A stretch of DNA of 64,000 bases. Source: Sipunculus nudus. Its lineage: Eukaryota > Annelida > Sipuncula > Golfingiida > Sipunculidae. The notes under the pieces were generated by a model that searched no databases, was not told the origin of the DNA, and saw only the letters and a list, made by a program, of their open reading frames with translations. The DNA lies in assembly GCA_026874595.1 (NCBI GenBank), contig CM049315.1, forward strand, positions 9,337,664 through 9,401,663, read 5' to 3'. Below are positions 1 to 12,800 of this stretch, one piece after another. Position 1 is the first letter of the stretch, and each line of letters begins with the position of its first letter. The translations under genes were made by a program, and so were the position numbers.

Positions 1-133
1 AATCGTGACATGACACCTTTGTGTCATATTAATCAGAATATTATTGTCCATAGAATGTTTGATACAATTTCATAAAATCTTAAGGTATACTCATACACAC
101 TCACTTCAGGGATTTGTATATTATTTTTTGCAG

Positions 134-215
134 AGCTGCAGGAAAGCAATGTGCGCTTAAAGCTGACTATCGTTGACACTGTTGGCTTCGGAGACCAGAT
201 TGATAAAACAGATAG
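134..215 (+). CDS. Septin exon with G3 (DTVG) motif
   Basis: The acceptor is TTTTTTGCAG and the donor is GTATGA. The exon starts with the last two bases of a Glu codon, encodes [20 protein letters not shown] and seven further residues, and ends two bases into a Ser codon. The DTVGFGD stretch is the switch II/G3 loop that contacts the GTP gamma-phosphate and magnesium. Confidence 0.95.
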
Positions 216-3200
216 GTATGAAACCTTTGTTTAGTTCTCTGTGCTTTAGTATTAATTTATTTAGCTTTAATTTATATTTACCTTCTACAAGACCAAAGGT
301 AAATTTTCACAAAATGTGGTTGTATAAAGGAGCTGACCAAGTTTTTTTTAAAGGTGATTACAACATTTTTTCAGATAGATGGTGTAGCTTGATTCCTGAA
401 ATGAAATAATGGCATGTATTTCATGAAATGTGAATCCAAAGGCCTGTGCAAAGGTACACTCTAATGCATAGTTAACTACAATGACCTGCATATAATTTAT
501 AGAAACTTGAAATCCAGAAGCATTTGTAATAACACATTAACTGTCAACAGAAATCCTGAGGTAAAGAAAAGATGGATTTTGGCTCATTTATCATCATTAT
601 TTTTTATTTAAAATGACTGAATAAGCGTTTAGTACTTTAGAACTTGGAAGTTTCTTTATGCTCATGATATCTTTATTCCCTTGTAATCAATAGTTATGAA
701 GTCTCCATATTTATTGGTTTTGTGTGCAGTGCCAAGCCCATTGTTGACTACATTGATGCTCAGTTTGAGAGCTACCTCCAGGAAGAACTCAAGGTCAAGA
801 GGTCAATCCACAACTACCATGACACCAGGGTGCATGCCTGCCTCTATTTCGTTGCCCCCACCGGTCACTCGTATGTACTTCAATACTGCCATTTTCAGTG
901 CAACACTATCTTTAATGTGGCTGCATGTTTATCTTCATATTTATTAATGAGAGCATTAATGAATTAATCCATGAAAGATTTATTCTAGAAAATAGAGTAC
1001 ATAAGAATTACACACATATTTGCACTATTTTAAGGAATGGATTTTAGCTCAGTTGACTGTAAGTCTATCTGAGCTATTGTGAATGTCCTTTGTCTGTCGT
1101 CCAGCCGGCCTTCCGTCTGTTAACAGGGCACATTTTGGAACCGTTGGACCTTAGGAAATTCAACAAGTTTTCCTACCAAACCAAAACTGGGTCACAGTGA
1201 CTTCATTTCTTTGAGAAATTAAGGAAGAAGCTCCATTTTCCATAAAAATCCTGATATTAACCTAACTGGTGTTGTGTTGTTCCTATTTGGCATTACTATT
1301 CCTCTATATGTTTCCTGTGTAAATCAGGGCTCGCCCTGCATCCCAAAAATTGTTAGCCAAAAGTTAAGCCTAAAGGAGCTTTCTTTAGCCATTTCAGAAA
1401 CACTTTAGCCAGTACTTAATCTCTGAATAATGGGAAATATTGATATTTAGCACTGAGCAAAATTCAAAATATCATGAATTGATCATATCATAACAATATA
1501 CATATGAATATTAAAAGATGGTTGGACAGTGCAATTCATGATTATTCTGTGTGACTCTGCATTGAACATTAAGTTATATATATAATCACTATAATTAAAT
1601 CAACTGAAGACCAGTCTTTCTAAAAAAAACTTTTATTTCACAATATTATAATCTCTTGTTTTGTTCATTCAGTAAGGCCTAAAAAATGTTCTTTGTTTCC
1701 AGTATCCAGACTAACTCCAAGAAAACCTAGCCATTCTAAAATTAAAATTAAAATTAAATAAAAGCCTTTGGCCATTGGGCACAAAAAGGTCGCTTCATAA
1801 ATCTTGTACAAGTCACAAATAATTGAAATTACAGCTAATTATATCACAGTAATGATTAAGTTACACATTCTATGATCTTAGGCATACATTATGTATAAAT
1901 GTGTAAGAGATACAGTGTGCATATTTATGCAGGAGATCATTTGATTACCATGTACCAGCCTTCTTTAGTCAGGGTGGTGGTAATATTGCAACCTGGTTTC
2001 TCGCTCCTTTTTTGGACAGAGGGACAACATAGGAGGGCCAGGTATATATACATTTTGGATTGTTTCCTTGAAACCTATGTGTGAATTAATTTAATCTTAG
2101 CAACATCAGCAAAATCAAATAATAAAATAATCTTCTCAAAAGCCTGTTTTATATCACATTGTAAAAAAATATTAAAAATAAAATAAATTCCCAACCTACT
2201 CACTCTAAATTTTTCACCACTGTATTCGGAAACAAAGAACTTACTTTTTAGGTGTGAGTAAGGGCATTGGAAAGATGCTTCTCGCCAATAAATTAGCCAG
2301 AGAGTATTTTGTTTCGCCAGATCTCCCTATTGCTAGCCACTGGCGAATTGGCGAATAGCCCTGTAAATGCTAGTAATTAGGTCTGTATTGTGTAATTTTT
2401 ACCCACTTTAAATAGTAACTGTGTAGCTAAAAAGCCTTTTTCAAGCATGTCACTTTATTTAATGAAGATTAAATTGTATCCCAGAAATCAGATCAGAATT
2501 TTGTAATACTTCCATCTAGTTCTCAAGACTAGTGGTGCCATCTGCAATTGTTTCTGCGTTGCATTAAATTGTCTGTTTGCTTTGGGTGACGATGGCTCAT
2601 ATCTCAGGAGTGGATAGATGTATCAGCCTAAAATTGTGCATGTTCATCCATCTTTGATAGCTTTGTTGTAGACCAAACAGGTGGCGCCACCTGCCATTCC
2701 GTTTTTGTAGAATACATAAATACATTTTCTCTCAGTAGTGGTTTGGTGTCTCAGCCTGAAATTTTGCATGTTCATCCGTCTTGGGTAGATTACTCATTAA
2801 CAAGACTAGTTGCATTACCTGCAATCCCTTCTTTGTAGAATATATTCATGCATTTGTCTCAGGACTGGTTTTATGTATCAGCCTGGAACTTGTCCTCAGA
2901 TTTTTTGATACCTCCATCTTGTTCACAAGTCTGGTGGTGCCACTTACAATAGTTTCATCTCTGATGCCACATATTTGGAGTCATGTCATGTCAGGAATAA
3001 CCAGTGCCTTACTTTACTCGTGCCTCTGTGATTTGGGGATATCTGTAGTTGCTTGTGGACTGCCCATTTTCTAGGTTTTTAGCTCAGCTGACTATAAGTC
3101 ATCTGAGCTATAGTCTTGGTCCATTGTCCGTCGTCCGTTCGTCTGTTTGTCCGTCCGTCCGTCCGTCTGTCTGTCTGGATGTCCGTCCGTAAGACTGGCA

Positions 3201-5540
3201 CGTTTCGACACCGTTCGACCTACGAATCTGAAATTCGGCATACAGTTAGATGTCCCCAAAATCTCCTACCATGCCAAAAATTGGGTCAATATGACATTGT
3301 TCCTTCGAGATATTAAGGAAAAAACCTCAATATTTATTAGAAATCTATTTTCACACTTCAGGACTGCCTAATATCAAAACCACTCATCTGGTTTTCTTCA
3401 TTTTTCCCATAAATATTCCTCTATATGGTTCCTATGTAAATGCCAGAAATTAAGTCAGTATTATTTAATTTAAAAAAGTTATGGGCCCAAATATAATGGA
3501 CTTTGTAAAAAAATGAGGAAAGATATTTTGTCACTTAAGACCAAATGTGTTAAAGGTAGGAATTTTTTTTTCAGTAATACTACTTTAAATAATCAAAATT
3601 GAATTGTATACCAAAAATTAGATCAAAATCTGTTAATTTTTTTTAAATATTGGCAAAAATATAAAATTGGTAACTTAAATTTTGCCCAAGTTTGACCATG
3701 GCACGTTTTTTTTCCTGTAACTGCTGTGGATTTAATTTTCAAAGCATGTTTTTGTTACCATTTCAACTGTTAAAACAAAAAAATTGAAACCAGTTGATCA
3801 AAAACTGTAGATTTTATTCAAGTTTTAAAGCACCATGTCGTATATTGTTTACACCAAGCTAGTGTTATGCAGTTTACTAGAGATCAGCTCCCCAGCTTCA
3901 GCTCTAAGTTCCTTAAATTTTGCATACAGTTATATGTCCCCCAAATCCTCTACCATACTAAAAGTTTGGTCACTAGGACTGCATTCCTTCGAGATATTAA
4001 GAAAAAACTTCATTTTTCCATTAAAACCCCATTGTTACACTTTAAGATTGCCTAATATCAAAACCACTGATCTGACTTTGATAATATATAATATACATAT
4101 TTTTCTATACATTCGCTATGCATATGCCAGAAATGATGTCAGTATCATGTAATTGTTTTAAGTTCTAGGCCCAACCATAATGCACTTTGTAAAAAATCAA
4201 TAAATATATTTACTCTCTTAACATGAAAATTGCTGAAGGTAGACATTTTTTGCCAGGGATATAACATTATTTAATCAAGATTCAATTGTATTCCCAAAAT
4301 TAGTTCTGAATTTTTCAAATTTTATAAGTTATTAGCATAAATATAAAATCAGTACCTTAAATTTTGCCCAACTTTGGCCATGGCATGTTTTTTCCCTGTA
4401 AGCACTGTTGATTTAATTTTCATATCTTGCACTGGTAAGGATTTAAGCTTCTAAATTCTGAAGTTATAAAAGGATTTGGTCAAAAACTAGCTTTTATGAA
4501 AGTTTTTATGAGACCATATCACACCTTGGCTGTACTGAAGCCCCTCTTTTATGTCCCCACATTGACCTTTCAGGCCAATTATGCATGCTTGAAGTGAGGC
4601 ACTCTGCAGCCAGCCAGCTCTTGGGTGGCTTCAACTGGATCTAACTGTCCAACCCCCTCCACTAGTATTTGTTTAGGCCATAAACAGAACAATAAACTTT
4701 TTTTTTAATATTTGGTTTATGATAAAAACTTAAAAAAATAAATGGAAAAGGAATTTATAGTTAATGAGTTACAGGGGATTACCTTGCAATTACTGATCAT
4801 TTATGGATCTTCCATGGATGGCCAAAATTGTATTTCAAATAACACCATGCAGTCACAAACAATTACAAAAAGCCATTACAAAATTAAAATAATAAATAAA
4901 TATGTCAAAAATTTAAAATATTACTCAGACAAGTGTTCATTAAAGATTTTAATTTGTTTGACTTATAACTCATGGTTGTATCAGTTGTTACATGAGACTG
5001 GCTAAATAATCAAAATTTATATTGCTGGTCCTTTATTTCAGTTAATAAAATTAAACATTCCCAACTCCAGTTTGCTCCTGGTATGATATATTGGGTGTTT
5101 TGATCCTTGGATTAATTTTAACACATGTATTAGTTTTATAGCTGAGAATACTTTTCTTTTTTTCCTGATACCATTTAAAAAAATATAAATATTCAAATTT
5201 TTCCTGTTAGTGCTGTGGATATAATTTTCACAGCATGTACACATTAACATTTCATCTGTTAAAATCTGAAATTTGAAACCAATTGATCAAAAACTGTAGA
5301 TTTTATTCAAGTTTCCAGGTACCATGTCTTCATTGTTTGCATCAGATCAGTATAAATGCAGTGTACTGGGCAGTTACATAACACCTTCAGGTCTGACCTA
5401 CTGCCACTGTGAGTTGTCTGGGTCAGGCTGGGTCAGGCAGTAATTACCAGAGAGCCTCTCTTTCTCTCTCTGGCAGTCTAGGTCTCTCTTTCTCTCTCTT
5501 TCTCTCCTCTGCTTTTTCTTTTTCTTTCTCCATCTTTCTT

Positions 5541-5603
<63 letters not shown>

Positions 5604-6756
5604 AATTGCCTCCCTTGCTCCCTCCATCCCATTCTGTTGACAGGTACTATAAACTAGATACATTAGCTATAAATGTTGATGCAATCTAGAAATGTGAATC
5701 AACTGAAATATTCACAATCACATGTATGTTATACTGTAAATTTATAGTAACATTCAGAAACTTGGATTAAAATTATGTAATGAAAAAAGGGAATAAATGC
5801 AAATATTGTTAATTTTTTCTTGGCTCAGTAGAATGGGGAAAAAATTATTTGCTTTGTTTCTCCATCTTTCTTTCTGTTTTAAATATTTAATGTTCATGAA
5901 TAAACTTTTTTTTATAAGCACTGTTGAATTAAATTTCATATCCTGTATGTATATGCAAGGGTGTTGTAACTCTCACCATCCCCTTCTTCATCCCACTGAG
6001 GCTTTGCTCCTTGGCACTGTGAACAATAGTTCTATGGCTATAGCATAAAATTTAATAATTAAAGAAAATATCTACAGAGAGACGGAGGCATTGTAACTCT
6101 GATCATAACACAACACCCCTCCCCCCCCCCCTATCAAGTCATTGCACCTGTGGAATGAGGACGTTATGGCAACTGTATACATATCATAAAATTGATAAAA
6201 AAGGTTTACCAAATAAATTGGATCTCATCAGACAAATGTGTAAACTGTTGAACTGTCAACAGCTTATCAAAAAGGTAACCAATGGAAAGGCATGGTCAGG
6301 TCTCAATTGGGTGTTTTGATCCTTGGATTAATTTTAACACATGTATTAGTTTTATAGCTGAGAATACTTTTCTTTTTTTCCTGATACCATTTAAAAAAAT
6401 ATAAATATTCAAATTTTTCCTGTTAGTGCTGTGGATATAATTTTCACAGCATGTACACATTAACATTTCATCTGTTAAAATCTGAAATTTGAAACCAATT
6501 GATCAAAAACTGTAGATTTTATTCAAGTTTCCAGGTACCATGTCTTCATTGTTTGCATCAGATCAGTATAAATGCAGTGTACTGGGCAGTTACATAACAC
6601 CTTCAGGTCTGACCTACTGCCACTGTGAGTTGTCTGGGTCAGGCTGGGTCAGGCAGTAATTACCAGAGAGCCTCTCTTTCTCTCTCTGGCAGTCTAGGTC
6701 TCTCTTTCTCTCTCTTTCTCTCCTCTGCTTTTTCTTTTTCTTTCTCCATCTTTCTT

Positions 6757-6817
<61 letters not shown>

Positions 6818-9800
6818 AATTGCCTCCCTTGCTCCCTCCATCCCATTCTGTTGACAGGTACTATAAACTAGATACATTAGCTATAAATGTTGATGCAATC
6901 TAGAAATGTGAATCAACTGAAATATTCACAATCACATGTATGTTATACTGTAAATTTATAGTAACATTCAGAAACTTGGATTAAAATTATGTAATGAAAA
7001 AAGGGAATAAATGCAAATATTGTTAATTTTTTCTTGGCTCAGTAGAATGGGGAAAAAATTATTTGCTTTGTTTCTCCATCTTTCTTTCTGTTTTAAATAT
7101 TTAATGTTCATGAATAAACTTTTTTTTATAAGCACTGTTGAATTAAATTTCATATCCTGTATGTATATGCAAGGGTGTTGTAACTCTCACCATCCCCTTC
7201 TTCATCCCACTGAGGCTTTGCTCCTTGGCACTGTGAACAATAGTTCTATGGCTATAGCATAAAATTTAATAATTAAAGAAAATATCTACAGAGAGACGGA
7301 GGCATTGTAACTCTGATCATAACACAACACCCCTCCCCCCCCCCCCTATCAAGTCATTGCACCTGTGGAATGAGGACGTTATGGCAACTGTATACATATC
7401 ATAAAATTGATAAAAAAGGTTTACCAAATAAATTGGATCTCATCAGACAAATGTGTAAACTGTTGAACTGTCAACAGCTTATCAAAAAGGTAACCAATGG
7501 AAAGGCATGGTCAGGTCTCAAATATTATTTGCAACATTTTCTTCAATCATATAAACCAACCATGGCCCAGATTACCTCTTCCTCTCAAACAATATCTACA
7601 TTTCATCATATTTTTAAGATTTTAACCTTCCAGGTGGTTCAGTACTGTTGACCATTTGTCCATAGGTACCTATGTACATGCCAGAAATTATGTCAATATT
7701 GTGTAATATGTAGATGTGAGGGGCATCAAAATAATGCACCTTGTCAAGACCGATCTTGTCAAGATATTATGTCATACAGTCACAAATTCATAAATCCCCT
7801 CATCAGTATAGTTAATCATAACCTTTTATCTGTCAAATTGAACTCTTGCAGTTTTCCATACACTATAGATCCTTCAACAAATAGCCTTATCATCATTATA
7901 CCACTGCTTAGCATACTGTCATTGCATTCATATTTGCTCAAATAAATTGCTTTTTTCGACCCCTCCCAAATAAATAAAAAATAAACCACTATATTTTACT
8001 CCATATTAATCCATCAGTCAGGTTATTTCATATATCATTTACTCACATATTACATTATATTCCTTTATAAAACCCAACATGACCATGATATTCTAAGCTT
8101 TATCTACTCAATATAGTATCACAATGGTGATACATTTATAGTCCAATCAGGATCAGCTGAGCGCCGTGACCCATGGGTCCCTTGTTTAGCTCAGCTGACT
8201 ATAAGTCATCTGAGCTATAGTCGTGGTCCATTGTCCGTCATCCGTCCGTCTTTCTGTCTGTCCGTCCATCCGTCCTAATATTTTAACTTATAGTTTCAGT
8301 TTTTTACTCTGTATATATAATGATTGCAACTTTTGCAACAATTCTAATATTTTAACTTATATTTTCAGGTTTTTTTTATTAAAAATTTATAAAACCTGTA
8401 AATAAAAAAAATGATTCAGATAAAAACTTCTTAATGGAAAAAGTGGATATGCTTAAAAAAAATAGGATTATATATAAACTTAAATGCATTATTCCCTTGA
8501 AAGTGAAATAAAGGTATTAGTCCATTCTGTCCACTTGCCTGTCCATCTGTAAATTTTCATATGCATCACAGTATTTCAAAATTTTACTGTTTTTCTTCAT
8601 GACAGTCTTGTCAGAGTATTAGTTTGCAATCATATATTTAGAACTTTACTATAACGAAGTAGGAGGGCCCCTGTCCTCTTAGCTTTTCATATTCTTATAT
8701 AAATGAAAAACATTACAATAGAATATTTCTACATCCACCTTCGTGCTGCCCTCACTTTTCCCTTCTCCAAACCCCATCCCAAAGTCAGCCTCAGTTAGCA
8801 AGAACAAGATAAATCAGATATATTCATACTTTAATATTTTGTATAACTATTCGTCCATGGGTCCCTTGTTTTCAAGTTCTTAGGATAAATGTAAAATCAA
8901 TACCTTAAATTTTGCTCAACTATGACCATGGCACATTTTTTCCCTGTTAACACAGTTGATTTAATTTTTATGGCATATGTATACACATAAGGATTTAAAA
9001 TCTGAAATGTCATAGGAATTGATCAAAAAGAGTAGCTTTTATTCAGACACCATGTAAAGTAATTTCAAGGGAATTTATCAAAAAGAGTAGCTTTTATTCA
9101 GACACCATGTAAAGTATTGTTTACATCAAGCCAACCCAGTACAGTGGTGCGCAGTGAGTGATGCAGCCCTCACCTATGTACCTTCATTCACTCCAGGAAG
9201 CTTCCGTTGCTCAGCTTAGCTAGGCTTCCAGCTTTTGTTTATATATTCCTAATGTCAGGTATATGCATTGCACCTGTGTGAAATACTTGTTATAATAATC
9301 ATAAACACTTAAAATGTTATAACAGTTATGAGATGGAATAAAATAATACAGGAAAATACTCAGTCTCACTGAGGTTAATGCAGTACATCCAGGTTTGTAG
9401 AATATTATAATGTGCTAGGATTATTGTGAACACATTCTGTGATACTCTGGTATATTGAACCACAGAACAAGCTTAATAGTAAGCTTTTGTTGTTTTGTTG
9501 TAGACTAAAATCACTGGATCTGGTGACCATGAAGAAACTGGACAGCAAGGTGAACATCATTCCCGTTGTCGCAAAGGCAGACACCATCACCAAGCAGGAG
9601 CTACAGAAGTTTAAAATCAAGGTACGCAATGAAAGTGGTTATAAGTAATCAGAGGTTTAACTTTCAATGTTATTGATAACAATCTTTTGATGATATAGTG
9701 GTCTCCTAACATTTAATACCCAAGCCTGTAAAATCATCTGTGCAGAATGTGTGCTATAATGCCTAACATATAAAGTTAGGAAGCTGTTAAAACAATTTTT

Positions 9801-12800
9801 TAAGAAGTTGTTGAATGACAGTCCATTACCAGCCATTCTGGTATAAATGTATATCCCCTGTTATGATCATTTAAAGAATACGTGAATGCAGACACAAAAT
9901 TGATGTAAATCCCATCTGTTTGGTCACCTCCATCATTTCCTGGGCCTGACTGTTATTAACTAAACCCATGCAAGACAAGGTTTTATATGTGGTCAGTAAT
10001 TCATCAAACATGCAGAGATATTTCTCAATATACTCAGATATAAAAGAATTTTTATTGCCCATGGTAGGCATTTCAGAAGGTGGTACACAGATACATTTAA
10101 CAGTTCTTGTGGTTTAATATAAGTGACAATTTAATTGTAAGTGTTAAGGCAATATCAATAGTTACAAAAATATTTGCATCTTCGTCAAGAATATATCAAG
10201 GGTGTTCTTGGCATTGCATAGCATGCCAGTCCTACTTCTCAATAAACTATTAATTTTCTTGTCAGAGATGCAAAATGCCAGAGTACAGAGTGCTACGGAC
10301 AGGCCAGGGACCTATCTGTTCAATACTTTACCAAGTACATATTTGATTTGATTTCATTTGATGCAGCAAAGGTTTTGTTTCATTTAACACAGATTATGGG
10401 AGAGCTGGTCAGCAATGGTGTCCAGATTTACCAGTTTCCTACAGATGACGAGACTGTAGCTGAACTCAACTCTTCAATGAATGTAAGTGTGTGAGAGCTA
10501 TGATGATTATGATAATTTCTGATTCTTAGTGTCACAGTACTTGATTTATAAAAAGTTATCTTTACAGCTCACTTTTAATAAGCATATCAGTTGTAAAATG
10601 CATAAGAAATGTGGGTGTACATGGGTAGTCTCCATGTCTCCTGACTGCAGGGAAAAAAATGTGTATAATTGTATCCCAAGACAAAGTCTGGATACTATGG
10701 AGATTTCATTTGGATGCGATAATTCAAAAAATATTTTGCAGATCTTTACCAAACTAGACATGTGCATAGATATGGGTGAGAGCACGAAGCCTATTTAAAA
10801 TGGGGTCATGACCTTTACTAAGAAAGTGACCTTGACCTTGAATATTTCCATTTTGGGGGAAAATCACACAAATTCTTAAATATCTCAAGAAATCTTGCAT
10901 GGATTGATCCAAAAATCAACTAAACCGTGGATCTTGGATAGTGTTGTCATGTACCAGAAACTGGTGGCGCCACCTGTTATCCTTTTCTTGTTTTCATGCC
11001 GTTTTAAACCCCCATCATTGCCACTTAACGGTACTGTGAGCATTATAAGTAAAACACTAATGGACACATTTCTTTCAAATTTTGCATATACAAAGCAAGG
11101 GTTATTGGATTATGTGTATTTAATTTTGGGTCATGACCTTTCCTATGATAGTAGCCTTGACCTTGAATATTGCCATATATGGTGAAAATCACACAAAATC
11201 ATAAATATCTCAATAAGGGATGCATGGATTGGTCCAAAAATCAAATTGACCAAGGATCTTGGATAGCTTTGTCTTTTGCGGAAGACAGGTGGAGCCACCT
11301 TCTGTCCTTTTCTTGTTTTCTGGCCTTTTAATTACCCATCATTGCCACTTGACAGTACTGTGAGCATATAAGTCTAAAACTAATGGACAGATTGGGCTGA
11401 AATTGTGCATGTCCATTGATCTTGGATACCTTCATCTTGTATTCAAGACTGGTGGCGCCATCTACAATCGTAATTGTGTGGCTACATCCGTACGTTTGCT
11501 TTCGGTGGAAATTGCTCGTATCACCAGAGTGGTTTAATGAATTGGTCTGAAATTTAGCATGTCCATCCAACTTGGAAAGTTTTCTTGTAAACCAGACATG
11601 TGGCACCACCTACCCTCCGGTCTTTGTAGAATAAATTAATGCCCTTTTCTGATGAGTTATTTTCCCTACTGGCCTGAAATTGTGCATATCCATAGATCTT
11701 GGACTCCCCCATCTTGTACTCAAGACTGGTGTCGCCATCTGCAATCAGTACAGCGTGGCGTCCATCTGTACATGTGCTTTGGGTCTTAAATTTGGCATGT
11801 CTATTGATCTTGGAAAATTTTCTCGTATACCAGACAGGTGGCACAACCTACCTTCCCCTTTCAGTGAAATAAAGTAATGCTCTTTTCTCAAGAGAGATTC
11901 AACATATTGGCTCCCATATTTGGTGAAAAATATTGTTTCTTAAGTTGATAGATGGAAGAAACCATAGTGGCTTGCCAAGTGTCTGTATATGCTGCTGAAG
12001 ATGGGGGGGCTTTTCTTAAAGAGGTGGGGGGGGGGAGATTAAATTTGTAGTTGTAGTTTGTAATTGTATTTAGTGAGCTGCCGTACTGTTATTGTTTCCC
12101 TTTTTATAAGCCCATCTAAGATGTGTTATATTATGGGCAGTGATAACTTACCAGTGATTTGGTGGTTTTGATTAAACTCAACATGATTATTAATATCTTT
12201 GATTCTTGGCAAAATCTATACATATTTAATGAGGTGTTAGGTCACCCTACTTTGGTGTCACAGTGAAGACTTGATGGATTTTCATGCAAATTATCTATAA
12301 ATATTTACTAATAGTCTCCTTAATCCAGTTCTCAGCATCATCGATGTATATTTAATGAGGTCAGAGGTCACCAGATTACTGTATTTCATGATAACTAGGT
12401 ATTAGATGAGTTTTTTTTCTGAAATTAAGTGTGGATATTTAACTAATAAAGTAACTCAGCAGGGTTTAATTCTTTGCAAAATCTTTGCATATTTTTTAGG
12501 TCAAAGGTCACAAGATATATGTGTGACAGGTTTATAATGGACTTTTGCAGTTTTCTTGTTACCATAAATTTATGTAGGGCAGTTTTTAGCTTAGTTGATT
12601 GTAAGTCAACTGAGCTATAGTGATCGGTTGGCATCTCTCCGTCTGTCTGTCTGAACGTTAGACCGGCGTGTATTGATACCATTGAATCTAGAAACCTGTA
12701 ACTTAATATCCAGAGAGGACTAAGAACTATTCATGCAAAAAATGGATATGCTTAAAAAAATAGCCTTTAATGTAAAAATTGTGTTAATGTTTCAAACTTG

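Larger units (their letters stand above)
3076..8186 (+). mobile_element. (GTCC)n-core interspersed element, copy 2 (long, composite)
   Basis: The head at 3076 contains the palindrome GCTCAGCTGACT-ATA-AGTCATCTGAGC, then a run of GTCC/GTCTGTCTG and the phrase CACGTTTCGACACCGTTCGA. The tail at 8154-8186 reads CAGCTGAGCGCCGTGACC then CATGGGTCCCTTGTT and includes the perfect palindrome GACCCATGGGTC. The interior repeats its own body blocks (3240-3830 against 3900-4480) and includes a 1.2 kb tandem duplication. It is therefore probably several nested or fused copies rather than one transposition unit. Confidence 0.65.
871..9503 (+). other. 8.6 kb septin intron filled with repeats
   Basis: No coding exon was recognised. 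The content is almost entirely repetitive: a (GTCC)n element with a nested insertion (1042-2505), a satellite (2510-3060), a long composite (GTCC)n element (3076-8186) containing a 1.2 kb tandem duplication, a shorter element (8187-8870) and body remnants up to about 9235. The bounding GT and AG sites are intact. Confidence 0.8.

Noticed and set aside
3116-3371. Open frames rich in Val-Arg-Pro-Ser from GTCCGTCC tracts (also at 8223, 12798, 29382)
   Set aside because: The frames are translations of the tetranucleotide core of the interspersed element. They are not conserved as protein.
5409-6877. Open frames on both strands through the CT-rich tracts (poly Ser/Leu or Arg/Glu)
   Set aside because: They follow the (CT)n microsatellite, occur in both duplicate copies and have no domain outside the low-complexity part.
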